Origin: Nitrososphaerota archaeon
GTDB lineage: Archaea; Thermoproteota; Nitrososphaeria; Nitrososphaerales; Nitrosopumilaceae
Length of the DNA stretch: 35,133 bases
NCBI GenBank assembly: GCA_022573065.1
Contig: JACZUQ010000002.1
Coordinates: forward strand, 1 to 35,133
Reading direction: 5' to 3'
The notes under the pieces were generated by a model. That model did no database searches, was not told the DNA's origin, and saw nothing but the letters and a program-made list of their open reading frames with translations. The number at the start of each line of letters is the position of its first letter. Within the stretch, counting starts at the first letter, position 1. Made by a program: the position numbers and the translations under genes. Below, one piece after another: positions 24,857-31,965 of the stretch.

Positions 24857-25315
24857 TTAATTTGTAAAAACTTCTAGAACTTCGTCTGCATGACCTGCAG
24901 CCTTTACCTTAGGATATGCTTTGAAAATTTTTCCTTTCTCATTTACCAAAAAAGTACTTCGAAATACTCCCATGTACTCTCTTCCCATAAACTTCTTTTT
25001 CCCCCATACTCCAAATTTTTTTGCGACCTCTGTTTTTGTATCTGAAAGTAAAACAAAAGGAATCTTCATTTTTTCACAAAAATTTTTGTGAGAGTCTACA
25101 TCGTCTTTGCTTATTCCAACAATGTCAATTCCGGCTTTTTTGAATTTGTTATAATTTTTTGAAAACTCATCGGCCTCAATAGTGCAACCAGGGGTGAAAT
25201 CTTTTGGATAAAAGTAGATTACATGTTTTTTGCCCTTAAAATCAGCTGATTTTACTTTATTTCCATTTGAATCTAGTAGTTCAAATTTTGGAACCATGTC
25301 TCCTTCTTTTACCAT
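24857..25315 (-). CDS. bcp: Thiol peroxidase of the Bcp/PrxQ family
   Basis: A 152-residue thioredoxin-fold peroxiredoxin reducing peroxides. The peroxidatic Cys44 lies in FYPKDFTPGCT. The position of the E. coli Bcp resolving Cys (five residues on) is Asp49, but Cys80 in HKNFCEKM is 36 residues after Cys44, the spacing of the PrxQ subtype that forms its disulfide with helix 3. It is therefore probably an atypical two-Cys enzyme. FRSTFLVNEKGKI matches the active-site Arg region. The start is ATG. Confidence 0.92.
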   Translation of the reverse strand: MVKEGDMVPKFELLDSNGNKVKSADFKGKKHVIYFYPKDFTPGCTIEADEFSKNYNKFKKAGIDIVGISKDDVDSHKNFCEKMKIPFVLLSDTKTEVAKKFGVWGKKKFMGREYMGVFRSTFLVNEKGKIFKAYPKVKAAGHADEVLEVFTN

Positions 25316-25401
25316 GCTTTCAAATAGAGAATTTCCCTAATTAATTATTTTTTATTACTCTAACCGCATCAAATTTTAACTGAAAGATAGAAGGTGAAGT
25401 A

Positions 25402-26502
25402 TTGGTACAAAGCAATTATGAAATATTAGGAATTCGGAACGAAGCAACAAAAAGCGAAATTAGAGATTCCTTTCGAAAGTTAGTGCTTGAACATCACTCT
25501 GACAGGGGTGGGAATGATGAACTATTTAAAAAAATTAAACAAGCATTTGATGATCTTAAGCTTGGAAAAAAATTTCCAGATTCTCCTGAAGAAAAGACAA
25601 AAAAATCTAGATTTTATTCTGGCGATTCTGAAGAAGAAAAAAGAAAACGAAATCTTATCTTATCGCGTGATGTTGCAAAAGAAGTTGTCCGTGCTCAAGA
25701 ATGGGTTGCTGCCTTGAATAGAATTGATGCAACTGGAGTTCGGCTTTTTGGGTCAAAAAAGCTAGGTCAGCTAGAGTTTGAACGAAAAGCCACTAAGGCA
25801 TTGTCAATTAAGGGCAAGTATTGGGCAGGAAATCTAAGCTATGATCACTCGATAATTATGTGGGGCAGTATGACCAGCCCATACTTTTCTGAAAATACTG
25901 AAGAAAAAACTGTAATTCATGTTAAAGATGGAAAATTTTCTTTAATTGATCCACTTGAAAACGGATACTTGATAGAACATGGCGCAAAAATTCTTGTAGA
26001 TAATGGAGATATTATAGTTGGTGATGTTTATGGAAAAAAAGAGATTCTTCCAGATCCATCTGGTAAAGTTGGCTTGTTTTTCACAAAGGAACATTTTACT
26101 GAGCTAATTGCCCCTAATGGGAAAATCGTTGGAGGTTTTATTAGAAATACAGTAAAACTTGAAGCTGATACAATTATGGTAATTAATCTTGAAGACAATG
26201 TCAAAATAAAAGGGCGTGACATTTCAATTTTAGGAAACAAAGTTACCCATGATGTTGAAATTAAATTAATGAAAGGCGGTAAAATAAAATTCCATGATAA
26301 AGGATCTGGTTTTGATATTAGCGATGATGCCATACTGCAATTAGAAAACGGAAAAGAGTTTTGTTTACAAGATCTTAAAAAATCTGAAATGATTGGGTAC
26401 GGAGGAGAAGACATAACCTATGACTATCTTGATACTGTTGGAGCAAAAAAACGCAATGGATCAGAAAAAAGTTGGAGATCCAAATTTGGATTTGGGAATT
26501 AA
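25402..26502 (+). CDS. J-domain protein with HSD in place of HPD and a large beta-rich C-terminal region
   Basis: 366 residues from TTG, with GGTGA six bases upstream. Residues 5-53 are a J domain: NYEILGIRNEATKSEIRDSF, then LVLEHHSDRGGND and FKKIKQAFDDL. The motif that triggers Hsp70 ATPase, HPD, here reads His32-Ser33-Asp34. A basic linker (EEEKRKRNLILSRD) follows. The remaining 250 residues show alternating short hydrophobic strands and Gly/Asp turns (AKILVDNGDIIVGDVYGKK, DNVKIKGRDISILGNK), suggesting a beta-helix or stacked sheet. There is no zinc finger or DnaJ C-domain. It is probably not a classical DnaK co-chaperone. Confidence 0.8.
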   Translation: MVQSNYEILGIRNEATKSEIRDSFRKLVLEHHSDRGGNDELFKKIKQAFDDLKLGKKFPDSPEEKTKKSRFYSGDSEEEKRKRNLILSRDVAKEVVRAQEWVAALNRIDATGVRLFGSKKLGQLEFERKATKALSIKGKYWAGNLSYDHSIIMWGSMTSPYFSENTEEKTVIHVKDGKFSLIDPLENGYLIEHGAKILVDNGDIIVGDVYGKKEILPDPSGKVGLFFTKEHFTELIAPNGKIVGGFIRNTVKLEADTIMVINLEDNVKIKGRDISILGNKVTHDVEIKLMKGGKIKFHDKGSGFDISDDAILQLENGKEFCLQDLKKSEMIGYGGEDITYDYLDTVGAKKRNGSEKSWRSKFGFGN

Positions 26503-26551
26503 CATAAACCATTCGAATCTTTTATATGACATTTGAAGTGTTTTTTGACTG

Positions 26552-27253
26552 ATGGTTAATCCAAGAAATTGGTTTGCAGAAGGTATTGCAACTTATTGTC
26601 TTGTTTTCTTCGGACCACTTTCAGTAATGTTATCTGTAGTTGCCTTTGGTGATGGTCTTTCCACCGAAGCAATCTTGATGATTTCATTTGCACACGGTTC
26701 TGCCATTGGTTTAATGGTTTACGCATTCGGTCATGTATCTGGTGCCCACATCAACCCTGCAGTTACAATTCCTATGATAATAACTAGAAAAATTGGAATT
26801 GCAGATGGCATAGGATACATAGTTCTTCAATTAGTTGGAGCAGTTGCAGCTGCCTTTACACTCAAAGCAGTTTTACCGGAACTTGGTGCAGCAGTTAACT
26901 TTGGAACCCAAGCACCTGGTGAATTAATTAATTCAAGTGCAACATCTGCAGTAGGATTAGAAGCTATTTTCACATTCTTCTTAGTTACAGTCATTTTCAT
27001 GACTGCTGTACACAAAAAAGCAGCGGCTGGAATTCAGGGAATCTCAATTGGAGGAATGGTCTTTTTGTTACACATAGTAGGCGTTCCTTTAACTGGAGCG
27101 TCAATGAATCCTGCAAGAACTTTTGGCCCTGCATTAGCATCAGGTTTTTGGGAGTTCCATTGGGTGTATTGGGTGGGACCAATAATTGGTGGAATAATTG
27201 CAGGCCTAATCATGAACTATGTCTTTGTAAAAAAGGCAGAAACTGAAGCATAA
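26552..27253 (+). CDS. Aquaporin / MIP-family channel
   Basis: A 233-residue membrane channel for water or small neutral solutes. Both pore half-helices are present: SGAHINPAVT (near residue 70) and GASMNPARTFGPAL (near 190), with the selectivity-filter Arg after the second NPA. The helix 5 His (VFLLHIVGVPLTGAS) is conserved as in AqpZ. The helix 2 filter residue is His (SFAHGSAIG), where AqpZ has Phe, and the loop E residue is Ala instead of Thr, giving a wider or more polar filter that could pass solutes such as ammonia or urea (inference). TTTATATG lies about 28 bases upstream. Confidence 0.93.
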   Translation: MVNPRNWFAEGIATYCLVFFGPLSVMLSVVAFGDGLSTEAILMISFAHGSAIGLMVYAFGHVSGAHINPAVTIPMIITRKIGIADGIGYIVLQLVGAVAAAFTLKAVLPELGAAVNFGTQAPGELINSSATSAVGLEAIFTFFLVTVIFMTAVHKKAAAGIQGISIGGMVFLLHIVGVPLTGASMNPARTFGPALASGFWEFHWVYWVGPIIGGIIAGLIMNYVFVKKAETEA

Positions 27254-27299
27254 TTTTTTATATTTTCCATTTTTTATGAATTAATTTTAGGATACATTT

Positions 27300-27716
27300 A
27301 TGTTTCAAAACCACGTATCATTATTTGACATGTCACAAGAAATGAATGATGAAGGTAAACTTGTAAGTATGATGATGGAGGCCAATCCATACGTAAGATA
27401 TGCAGCAATCTGTGACCCTAACGGAGTAATTCTATGGAATAGTTACCGAAACAATAGCAACAACGTTCTTTCACTTGAAGAAACAAAGGCATCTCTAAAA
27501 AGAGCAATAAGCACATGGAAACAACGTGATGAGCTTTCTGCAAAGATTGGAAAAGGAAAATTTGCAATTGTTGGATACGAAAAAATCAAGAGAATAACCG
27601 TTCCACTCAAAAATAATCATATGCTTTTTTTGAGTGTTGAAGGAGACAAACCTGAATACATTAAGGATGTACTAAACATTGTCAAATGGGTAGAAGAGCA
27701 TCCTTCACAAACCTAA
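27300..27716 (+). CDS. Hypothetical protein, possibly roadblock/profilin-like fold
   Basis: 138 residues from ATG. YVRYAAICDPNGVILWNS followed by helices (LEETKASLKRAISTW) and strands (KGKFAIVGYEKIKRITVPL, HMLFLSVEG) resembles the alternating pattern of roadblock/LC7 or PAS-like sensor folds (ICDxxGxILW). This is a fold impression only; I cannot name a family with certainty. No membrane segment. The gene lies upstream of tRNA-Arg. Confidence 0.72.
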   Translation: MFQNHVSLFDMSQEMNDEGKLVSMMMEANPYVRYAAICDPNGVILWNSYRNNSNNVLSLEETKASLKRAISTWKQRDELSAKIGKGKFAIVGYEKIKRITVPLKNNHMLFLSVEGDKPEYIKDVLNIVKWVEEHPSQT

Positions 27717-27834
27717 TCTACATTAATCAAAAGACTAAGAAGCAAATTTTGTTAGAAACTACTAAACATGAAAAACTTCAATTGAGAGATCGTTATACGG
27801 AAACCACATTAAAGGCAAATTTTTCTAAATCATA

Positions 27835-27909
27835 GGGCTCGTTGCATAGCATGGATAGTGCGAACGCTTGCGGAGCGTTAGGTCGGGGGTTCGAATCCCT
27901 TCGGGCCCG
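27835..27909 (+). tRNA. tRNA-Arg (anticodon GCG)
   Basis: A full cloverleaf of 75 bases. The acceptor stem is GGGCTCG/CGGGCCC with one T-G pair and discriminator G. The D arm is GCAT/GTGC, the anticodon stem AACGC/GCGTT with loop TTGCGGA (anticodon GCG at 27870-27872, reading CGC/CGU), and the T arm GGGGG/CCCTT with loop TTCGAAT. No intron and no encoded CCA. CATTAAAGG about 26 bases upstream may be its TATA box. Confidence 0.95.
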
Positions 27910-27955
27910 CTTTTATAAAGTACAATTTATGGTTTCAATATGTAGATTTACAGAA

Positions 27956-28135
27956 TTAGTTAAGAATCTGTATTTTTACAACCGTTTCTTTTCCTGAAAT
28001 TGTTCTAGCATGCTTTTCACACATTCGAAAAAACATTCTGCAAGATGGTTTTTTTGAATATTTACTCGCAAAATAATACATGGCTATGAGGATGTAGGCT
28101 TCTGCATTACAATAAGGAATTAAACAGATAACCAT
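27956..28135 (-). CDS. Hypothetical 59-residue protein
   Basis: A short ATG frame starting MVICLIPYCNAEAY and ending TVVKIQILN. It has a hydrophobic N-terminal half (AYILIAMYYFASKY) and a CRMFFRMCEKHA segment that could bind metal together with Cys4 and Cys9. On the minus strand, ATTATACTT lies about 28 bases before the ATG, suggesting a leaderless gene. No family recognised; coding status is inferred from the promoter spacing and the plausible composition. Confidence 0.5.
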   Translation of the reverse strand: MVICLIPYCNAEAYILIAMYYFASKYSKKPSCRMFFRMCEKHARTISGKETVVKIQILN

Positions 28136-28226
28136 GTTTTCTTAAAAAACATCACAAGTATAATGGATCTGATTGATTCTACTATAACCTTTAATTAAAA
28201 ATCAAAAGAGAATAGACTTTATCTGC

Positions 28227-28232
28227 AGGAGG
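28227..28232 (+). promoter_or_regulatory. Strong Shine-Dalgarno AGGAGG before a TTG start
   Basis: A perfect AGGAGG seven bases before TTG at 28240. Most genes in this window appear leaderless or weakly led, so so strong a site stands out and fixes the start of the following microprotein. Confidence 0.7.
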
Positions 28233-28239
28233 AAAAACG

Positions 28240-28395
28240 TTGCGAGAAATTATCATAAAATTAAACGGAAAGGACTATCACGACTTTTTGAAAATATCAA
28301 ACGAATATGGACTGTCAGTTGAGGAAAAAATCTATGAGATGATTTACGTTTATCTTATTGTTCAAAGAAAACGGTTCAAACAAAGTCGACTTTAG
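28240..28395 (+). CDS. 51-residue ribbon-helix-helix-like protein
   Basis: The TTG start is fixed by the AGGAGG upstream. The peptide pattern fits a CopG/Arc-type ribbon-helix-helix: strand REIIIKLNGK, helix A DYHDFLKISNEYG, turn LS, helix B VEEKIYEMIYVYLIVQ, then a basic tail KRFKQSRL. Such proteins dimerise and bind DNA with the strand pair. No toxin-like partner gene is adjacent, so it may be a solitary regulator. The fold assignment is by pattern only. Confidence 0.6.
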   Translation: MREIIIKLNGKDYHDFLKISNEYGLSVEEKIYEMIYVYLIVQRKRFKQSRL

Positions 28396-28507
28396 AACTG
28401 AGGCTCAGAAATAGTATTTCATTGATCTGGAACCCTTCGTGACAATGTGAAATCTTTTGAATTGATTTTATCCGTTAGTTCTTATAATAGCAAATTTAGG
28501 GTCCATT

Positions 28508-28645
28508 ATGTCAGAAGAACGAAAAATGTACCCATGTGTATGTGCTGATTGTGGCAAAGATTCAGAAGTACCTTTTCAACCAAAAGAAGGTAGACCAGTT
28601 TATTGCCGAGAATGTTTACCAAAACATAGAAGTAAAAGATTTTGA
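28508..28645 (+). CDS. 45-residue zinc-ribbon protein
   Basis: ATG start with TTATAATAG about 26 bases upstream. The peptide has CVCADCGKDSEVPFQP then GRPVYCRECLPKHR, a CxxC...CxxC ribbon of the CxxC-x17-CxxC type common in small archaeal and candidate-phylum proteins (VPFxPxxGRPVYC). It probably binds one zinc ion; it may bind nucleic acid or another protein, with no function that can be assigned. Confidence 0.8.
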   Translation: MSEERKMYPCVCADCGKDSEVPFQPKEGRPVYCRECLPKHRSKRF

Positions 28646-28771
28646 GTTAATTTTGTTTAAAGTAATTTAAATTCAATTATCTTTCAAGTTTAATACTCAC
28701 TATTTTTCTTTTTTTATAAAACCAATATGGTCCCAGAAATAGTTCAATATTGTATAAGATCCATTTAATCC

Positions 28772-28882
28772 CTAATATGGCCTATCTCGCATTAAATGGC
28801 AATCACAATTACAACCTTTTTGACATTTAACACGTCTACAATCAGAACAGATATTTTTATTCCAAATTGGAGCTGTATTCAT
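28772..28882 (-). CDS. 36-residue Cys-rich protein
   Basis: A short ATG frame reading MNTAPIWNKN then CSDCRRVKCQKGCNCDCH and a charged end. Six Cys and one His in 18 residues suggest metal binding. TTAATTA lies about 26 bases upstream on the minus strand. The Cys pattern resembles the C-terminal part of the protein at 32235. Very small, but the cysteine density is unlikely by chance in such AT-rich DNA. Confidence 0.6.
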   Translation of the reverse strand: MNTAPIWNKNICSDCRRVKCQKGCNCDCHLMRDRPY

Positions 28883-29084
28883 ATTATCTTTAACACTTTC
28901 AAAGTAATTAACTCTGCTAGTGATTTTCAAGTTTAACAATAAGTTTGCAAATTTTTTAAATTAATTCTTATTAACTTTACTATCAACTTGTAGGATTTTC
29001 ATTTTTTTTAAAATAAACTTGTTTGTATAAACTCTAAAAATTTACACAAATACTATTTTAATTCATAAACTAGTTGGCGGTAGT

Positions 29085-29354
29085 ATGGCATCAAGAAGAA
29101 GAGGTTCACGAAGATCTGGCGGAAGATCTAGACGAAGCTCTGCCGGAAGATCTAGACGAAGAACCGGAGGAAAGAGCTCAGGTGGAAAAGCTGCAAGACG
29201 TGCACGAGTTGTTGCAAACAAAAGAAAAAGCGAACTAAAAAGAGCTAACAACAAAGTAAAAAGCGCAAAGCGAGCACTTCGAATAGCAGAAAGATCTGCT
29301 GGCAAGAGAAAGGCTGCATTTAGACAAGCTTTATCGCGTGCAAAAAGAGCATGA
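29085..29354 (+). CDS. Extremely basic Arg/Ser-rich protein, possible nucleoid or RNA-binding protein
   Basis: 89 residues, about 40 percent Arg plus Lys, with only two acidic residues. The N-terminal 35 residues are Arg/Ser/Gly-rich (GRSRRSSAGRSRRRTGG), protamine-like and probably disordered. The rest (ARRARVVANKRKSELKRANN to the end) is Ala/Arg/Lys-rich and probably one long helix, like linker-histone tails. The start is ATG with TTTTAATT about 26 bases before it. Opposite-strand frames are by-products of the repetitive codons. It would be expected to bind DNA or RNA non-specifically; this is inference from charge. Confidence 0.8.
   Translation: MASRRRGSRRSGGRSRRSSAGRSRRRTGGKSSGGKAARRARVVANKRKSELKRANNKVKSAKRALRIAERSAGKRKAAFRQALSRAKRA
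29121..29161. repeat. Two direct copies of a 17-base repeat within the basic-protein gene
   Basis: GGAAGATCTAGACGAAG occurs at 29121-29137 and again at 29145-29161, encoding the duplicated GRSRR motif. Exact identity indicates a recent internal duplication. Confidence 0.9.
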
Positions 29355-29470
29355 TCATACACCTCCCTTTTTATTTTTCATAAATACAATTTTCTAAAAA
29401 TGAGTATTAGGAAGGAAAAAACTTAGAATTTCTACTATAGACTTTTTAATAATCAGTTTCAAATTAATCG

Positions 29471-29851
29471 GTGACTAGCAAATCTAGGACGATCACATTT
29501 ACTGTAAATCGTAAAACCGCTGAAGCATTTGATGCAATTTTAAACAGCCCTCCAAAACTGATGCCAGATGCTATAAAACATGATGATGGATGGTGGACAT
29601 TTACTTCCCCTTGGGGTCCAGCTAAACTAAAGTTCCACGAAAATAGGCAACTTGGTATTTTAGATCATCAATTCATTGATGATGAAGCGCAATGGGACGT
29701 GCCAATGAGGATAGTTTCTAAAGGAGATAATTCAGAAGTGATTACCACCATCATCAAACCTAATAGTATAAGTGATCAAACGTTTGATGAACGAATGAAA
29801 GAAATTGAAAAAATTATGTTATCTATGAAACAAATCATAGAAGAAACTTAG
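29471..29851 (+). CDS. SRPBCC-fold protein
   Basis: 126 residues from a GTG start. The layout RTITFTVNRKTAEAFDAIL, then DGWWTFTSPWGPAKLKF, LGILDHQFID, VPMRIVSKGDNSEVITTII and a long C-terminal helix (DERMKEIEKIMLSMKQII) matches the START/SRPBCC hydrophobic-ligand fold (polyketide cyclase or AHSA1-like). The ligand is unknown and no partner gene is close. Confidence 0.75.
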   Translation: MTSKSRTITFTVNRKTAEAFDAILNSPPKLMPDAIKHDDGWWTFTSPWGPAKLKFHENRQLGILDHQFIDDEAQWDVPMRIVSKGDNSEVITTIIKPNSISDQTFDERMKEIEKIMLSMKQIIEET

Positions 29852-29920
29852 TTTTCTAATATCTAATTGATAATTCTTATTTTAAAAAATAGAAACATAC
29901 CCACTAAAATTATTTTTTAA

Positions 29921-30034
29921 ACGATATCTATAACATCTCTAAGACATGATCGTGATTTAATTGACAAAGTCATTAAATCTATGGAAAGAATACAACTTTT
30001 AGAATCAAGCAAAACAATTAATCGAGGATTTTCT
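29921..30034 (+). pseudogene. Probable remnant of a hemerythrin (HHE) domain gene
   Basis: The frame from 29921 to the stop at 30035 reads ISITSLRHDRDLIDKVIKSM followed by ERIQLLESSKTI. This resembles the N-terminus of archaeal hemerythrin HHE-domain proteins (typically LRHDHxLIEKVI...ME). There is no start codon: the codon after the upstream stop is ACG, one change from ATG. The HDHD motif has Arg for the second His. The frame ends after about 38 codons, and a shift to the next frame continues with IEDFLSDLNDFDG before stopping. The methyltransferase gene follows at once. The family call is from memory of the motif. Confidence 0.45.
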
Positions 30035-30045
30035 TAGTGATTTAA

Positions 30046-30663
30046 ATGACTTTGATGGATAATAAAAAAGAATTTCCTGACTGGGATACCTACTACAAAG
30101 AAAATAATGTTGAAGATATGCCATGGTATGAAAATAATTTAGATCCTGATCTAGAAAATGAAATAAAATCACGTAATCTATCTGGAGGTAAATTCCTTGA
30201 TCTTGGTACAGGTCCTGGGACACAAGCCATACAATTATCTAATTTAGGATTTGAAACCACTGGTTCTGATTTATCTGTTAACGCTATTGAAAAAGCAAAA
30301 AAACTTTCAAAAGAAGTTAATTTTGTAACAGATGATTTTCTTAATTCTAAATTACATGAAAATGAATTTGATTTTATTTTAGATAGAGGCTGTTTTCATG
30401 TTTTTGATATTAAACAAAGACCAACATATGTTACTCAAATCAAAAGAATTTTAAAAAAAAATGGTATTTTATTCTTGAAATGTATGAGTATTGAAGAAAA
30501 AGATTTACCTGAAGAAAAAGGCCCTCACAAACTCTCAAAATCTGAACTCAATCAAGTCTTTTCTGCTGATTTTGAGGTAGAAAACATCAAAGACACTGTT
30601 TACCATGGAACTCTAAATCCATTACCAAAGGCATTATTTGCTGTAATAAAGAAAAAATTTTAA
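30046..30663 (+). CDS. Class I SAM-dependent methyltransferase
   Basis: 205 residues. Motif I is FLDLGTGPGTQAIQL (residues about 50-64), motif II TTGSDLSVNAIEKAK, then FVTDDFLNS and FDFILDRGCFHVF (motif IV region), and ILKKNGILFLKCM. The pattern CFHVF with PxWYE-like MPWYENNLDPDL at the N-terminus resembles thiopurine- or tellurite-type methyltransferases. The substrate is unknown. ATG 30055 is an alternative start. It follows directly on the hemerythrin remnant. Confidence 0.85.
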   Translation: MTLMDNKKEFPDWDTYYKENNVEDMPWYENNLDPDLENEIKSRNLSGGKFLDLGTGPGTQAIQLSNLGFETTGSDLSVNAIEKAKKLSKEVNFVTDDFLNSKLHENEFDFILDRGCFHVFDIKQRPTYVTQIKRILKKNGILFLKCMSIEEKDLPEEKGPHKLSKSELNQVFSADFEVENIKDTVYHGTLNPLPKALFAVIKKKF

Positions 30664-30709
30664 CTTGACCAAGCTGTTTTATCTAAACAATTTTATCCAT
30701 AAGTGAACT

Positions 30710-31582
30710 ATGAAAAAAATTAATCCTCTTGAGCTTTTTTTGTGGACATTCAGACGAAAAGAAAAAGATGTAGTCAACCTTTATGATTCACTCTCTGATT
30801 TGATGCGATTAGCAACTGGAGCTGATATGTTAAATTTTGGTTATTGGGATGATAAAACTAGAACTCCACTTGATGCACAAAAAAAAATGTGTACTATTTT
30901 TGGAAAAAAGGCACTTTTATCATCTGAACAAAATATTGTTGATGTTGGAAGCGGTTTTAGCTCTCCTGCTATTCAATGGTCTTTGGAATACTCTCCAGTA
31001 AAATTATCGTGTGTTAACATTAACTTTACACAATTACACGATTCAATTAAAAATGTGAATAAATCAATTAAAACAGATAATATTAATGAAAATTTTAATT
31101 TTTTAAATGCTACTGCTACTACTTTGCCTTTTGAAAAAGAATCAGTAGAACGTGTATTAGCATTAGAATCTGCTCAACATTTTAAACCATTGAAAAATTT
31201 TATCTCAGAATCATATAGAATTCTCAAGAAAAATGGAATACTTGCTCTAGCTATTCCTGTTATGGCTGAAAATCATTATGCATCAATGATAAAATTAGGT
31301 TCTTTGTCTATTACTTGGCCATCTGAACATTATAGTACTGAGTTTGTTAACTCAAATCTAAAACAAGAACGATTCAGAAACATTGATCTGCAAAAAATTG
31401 GTTCAAATGTTTACGAGCCATTAGCCAAATATTATATTGAAAATAGAGAATATATCAAAAATAAAATACTACAATATTATCCAGCTTATGTAGAAAAAAT
31501 TTTGTTCAAATCTCTTAATAAAATGAAACAAGTTTCTGAGAAAAAAATTATTGATTATATTCTAGTTTCCTGCCAAAAATAA
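30710..31582 (+). CDS. SAM-dependent methyltransferase, UbiE/sterol-type
   Basis: 290 residues. The N-terminus DLMRLATGADMLNFGYW resembles small-molecule and lipid C-methyltransferases. Motif I is IVDVGSGFSSPAIQWS, followed by LSCVNINFTQLH, ATTLPFEKESVERVLALESAQHF (in part) and ILKKNGILALAIP. It lacks a membrane segment. It lies 46 bases downstream of another methyltransferase of a different subfamily on the same strand. The substrate is unknown; a lipid or quinone is a possibility only. Confidence 0.82.
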   Translation: MKKINPLELFLWTFRRKEKDVVNLYDSLSDLMRLATGADMLNFGYWDDKTRTPLDAQKKMCTIFGKKALLSSEQNIVDVGSGFSSPAIQWSLEYSPVKLSCVNINFTQLHDSIKNVNKSIKTDNINENFNFLNATATTLPFEKESVERVLALESAQHFKPLKNFISESYRILKKNGILALAIPVMAENHYASMIKLGSLSITWPSEHYSTEFVNSNLKQERFRNIDLQKIGSNVYEPLAKYYIENREYIKNKILQYYPAYVEKILFKSLNKMKQVSEKKIIDYILVSCQK

Positions 31583-31626
31583 AAGGAAGTAAGAACAGTT
31601 TTTAATCCCCTATACTAAAAAAATCC

Positions 31627-31965
31627 ATGAAACGAATAGACGCCATGGTTCCAAATCTAAAAAGAAAAGCAGTTTGTGAGGCAATTATCAAGGCAGGTGC
31701 TAGTGGTGTTACAATTTCAGAGTCTCGTGGAAAAGGTGCTGGTTCCAGACCTATTTTTACTGGTGCCAAAGGTACTGCAAGATATGTTGCTGAATACAGT
31801 AGAACAGATACTATTACGACAATTGTTGATGACTCTAAGGTTGACGCAATTGTAAAAGCAGTAATAAATTCAGTTCATACGGGTGCTAAAGGAGATGGAA
31901 AGATCTTTGTTTCTCCAATTGATGAAACATATGATATAACTACCGGGCAAAAGGGTAAAGTATAA
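31627..31965 (+). CDS. PII-family signalling protein with a divergent T loop
   Basis: 112 residues with the PII ferredoxin-like core: MKRIDAMVPNLKRKAVCEAI at strand 1/helix 1 and the B loop HTGAKGDGKIFVSPI (84-98), which binds ATP phosphates. The T-loop region (34-60) has SRGKGAGSRPIFTGAKGTARY in place of the canonical GFGRQxG...YRGAEY. There is no counterpart of Tyr51 or of the 2-oxoglutarate-contacting Gln39, and no Lys58 in an LPK motif. It presumably senses something other than classical 2-oxoglutarate, or signals differently. A TTTTTAATCC box lies about 26 bases upstream. The stop shares one base with the next ATG (TAATG). Confidence 0.88.
   Translation: MKRIDAMVPNLKRKAVCEAIIKAGASGVTISESRGKGAGSRPIFTGAKGTARYVAEYSRTDTITTIVDDSKVDAIVKAVINSVHTGAKGDGKIFVSPIDETYDITTGQKGKV

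Noticed and set aside
27929..27997. 22-codon plus-strand frame starting ATG GTT TCA just after the tRNA
   Set aside because: Too short, with no supporting promoter spacing or composition. The minus-strand 59-residue frame is better supported.
27910..28000. Attachment-site duplication or mobile element after tRNA-Arg
   Set aside because: I found no second copy of the tRNA 3' end downstream, and no integrase, transposase or terminal repeats in the window.
29063..29362. 99-residue minus-strand frame (Leu/Ala/Pro-rich) opposite the basic protein
   Set aside because: It is the antisense of Arg/Ser/Lys codons. The plus frame has an ATG and a TATA box at the right spacing.
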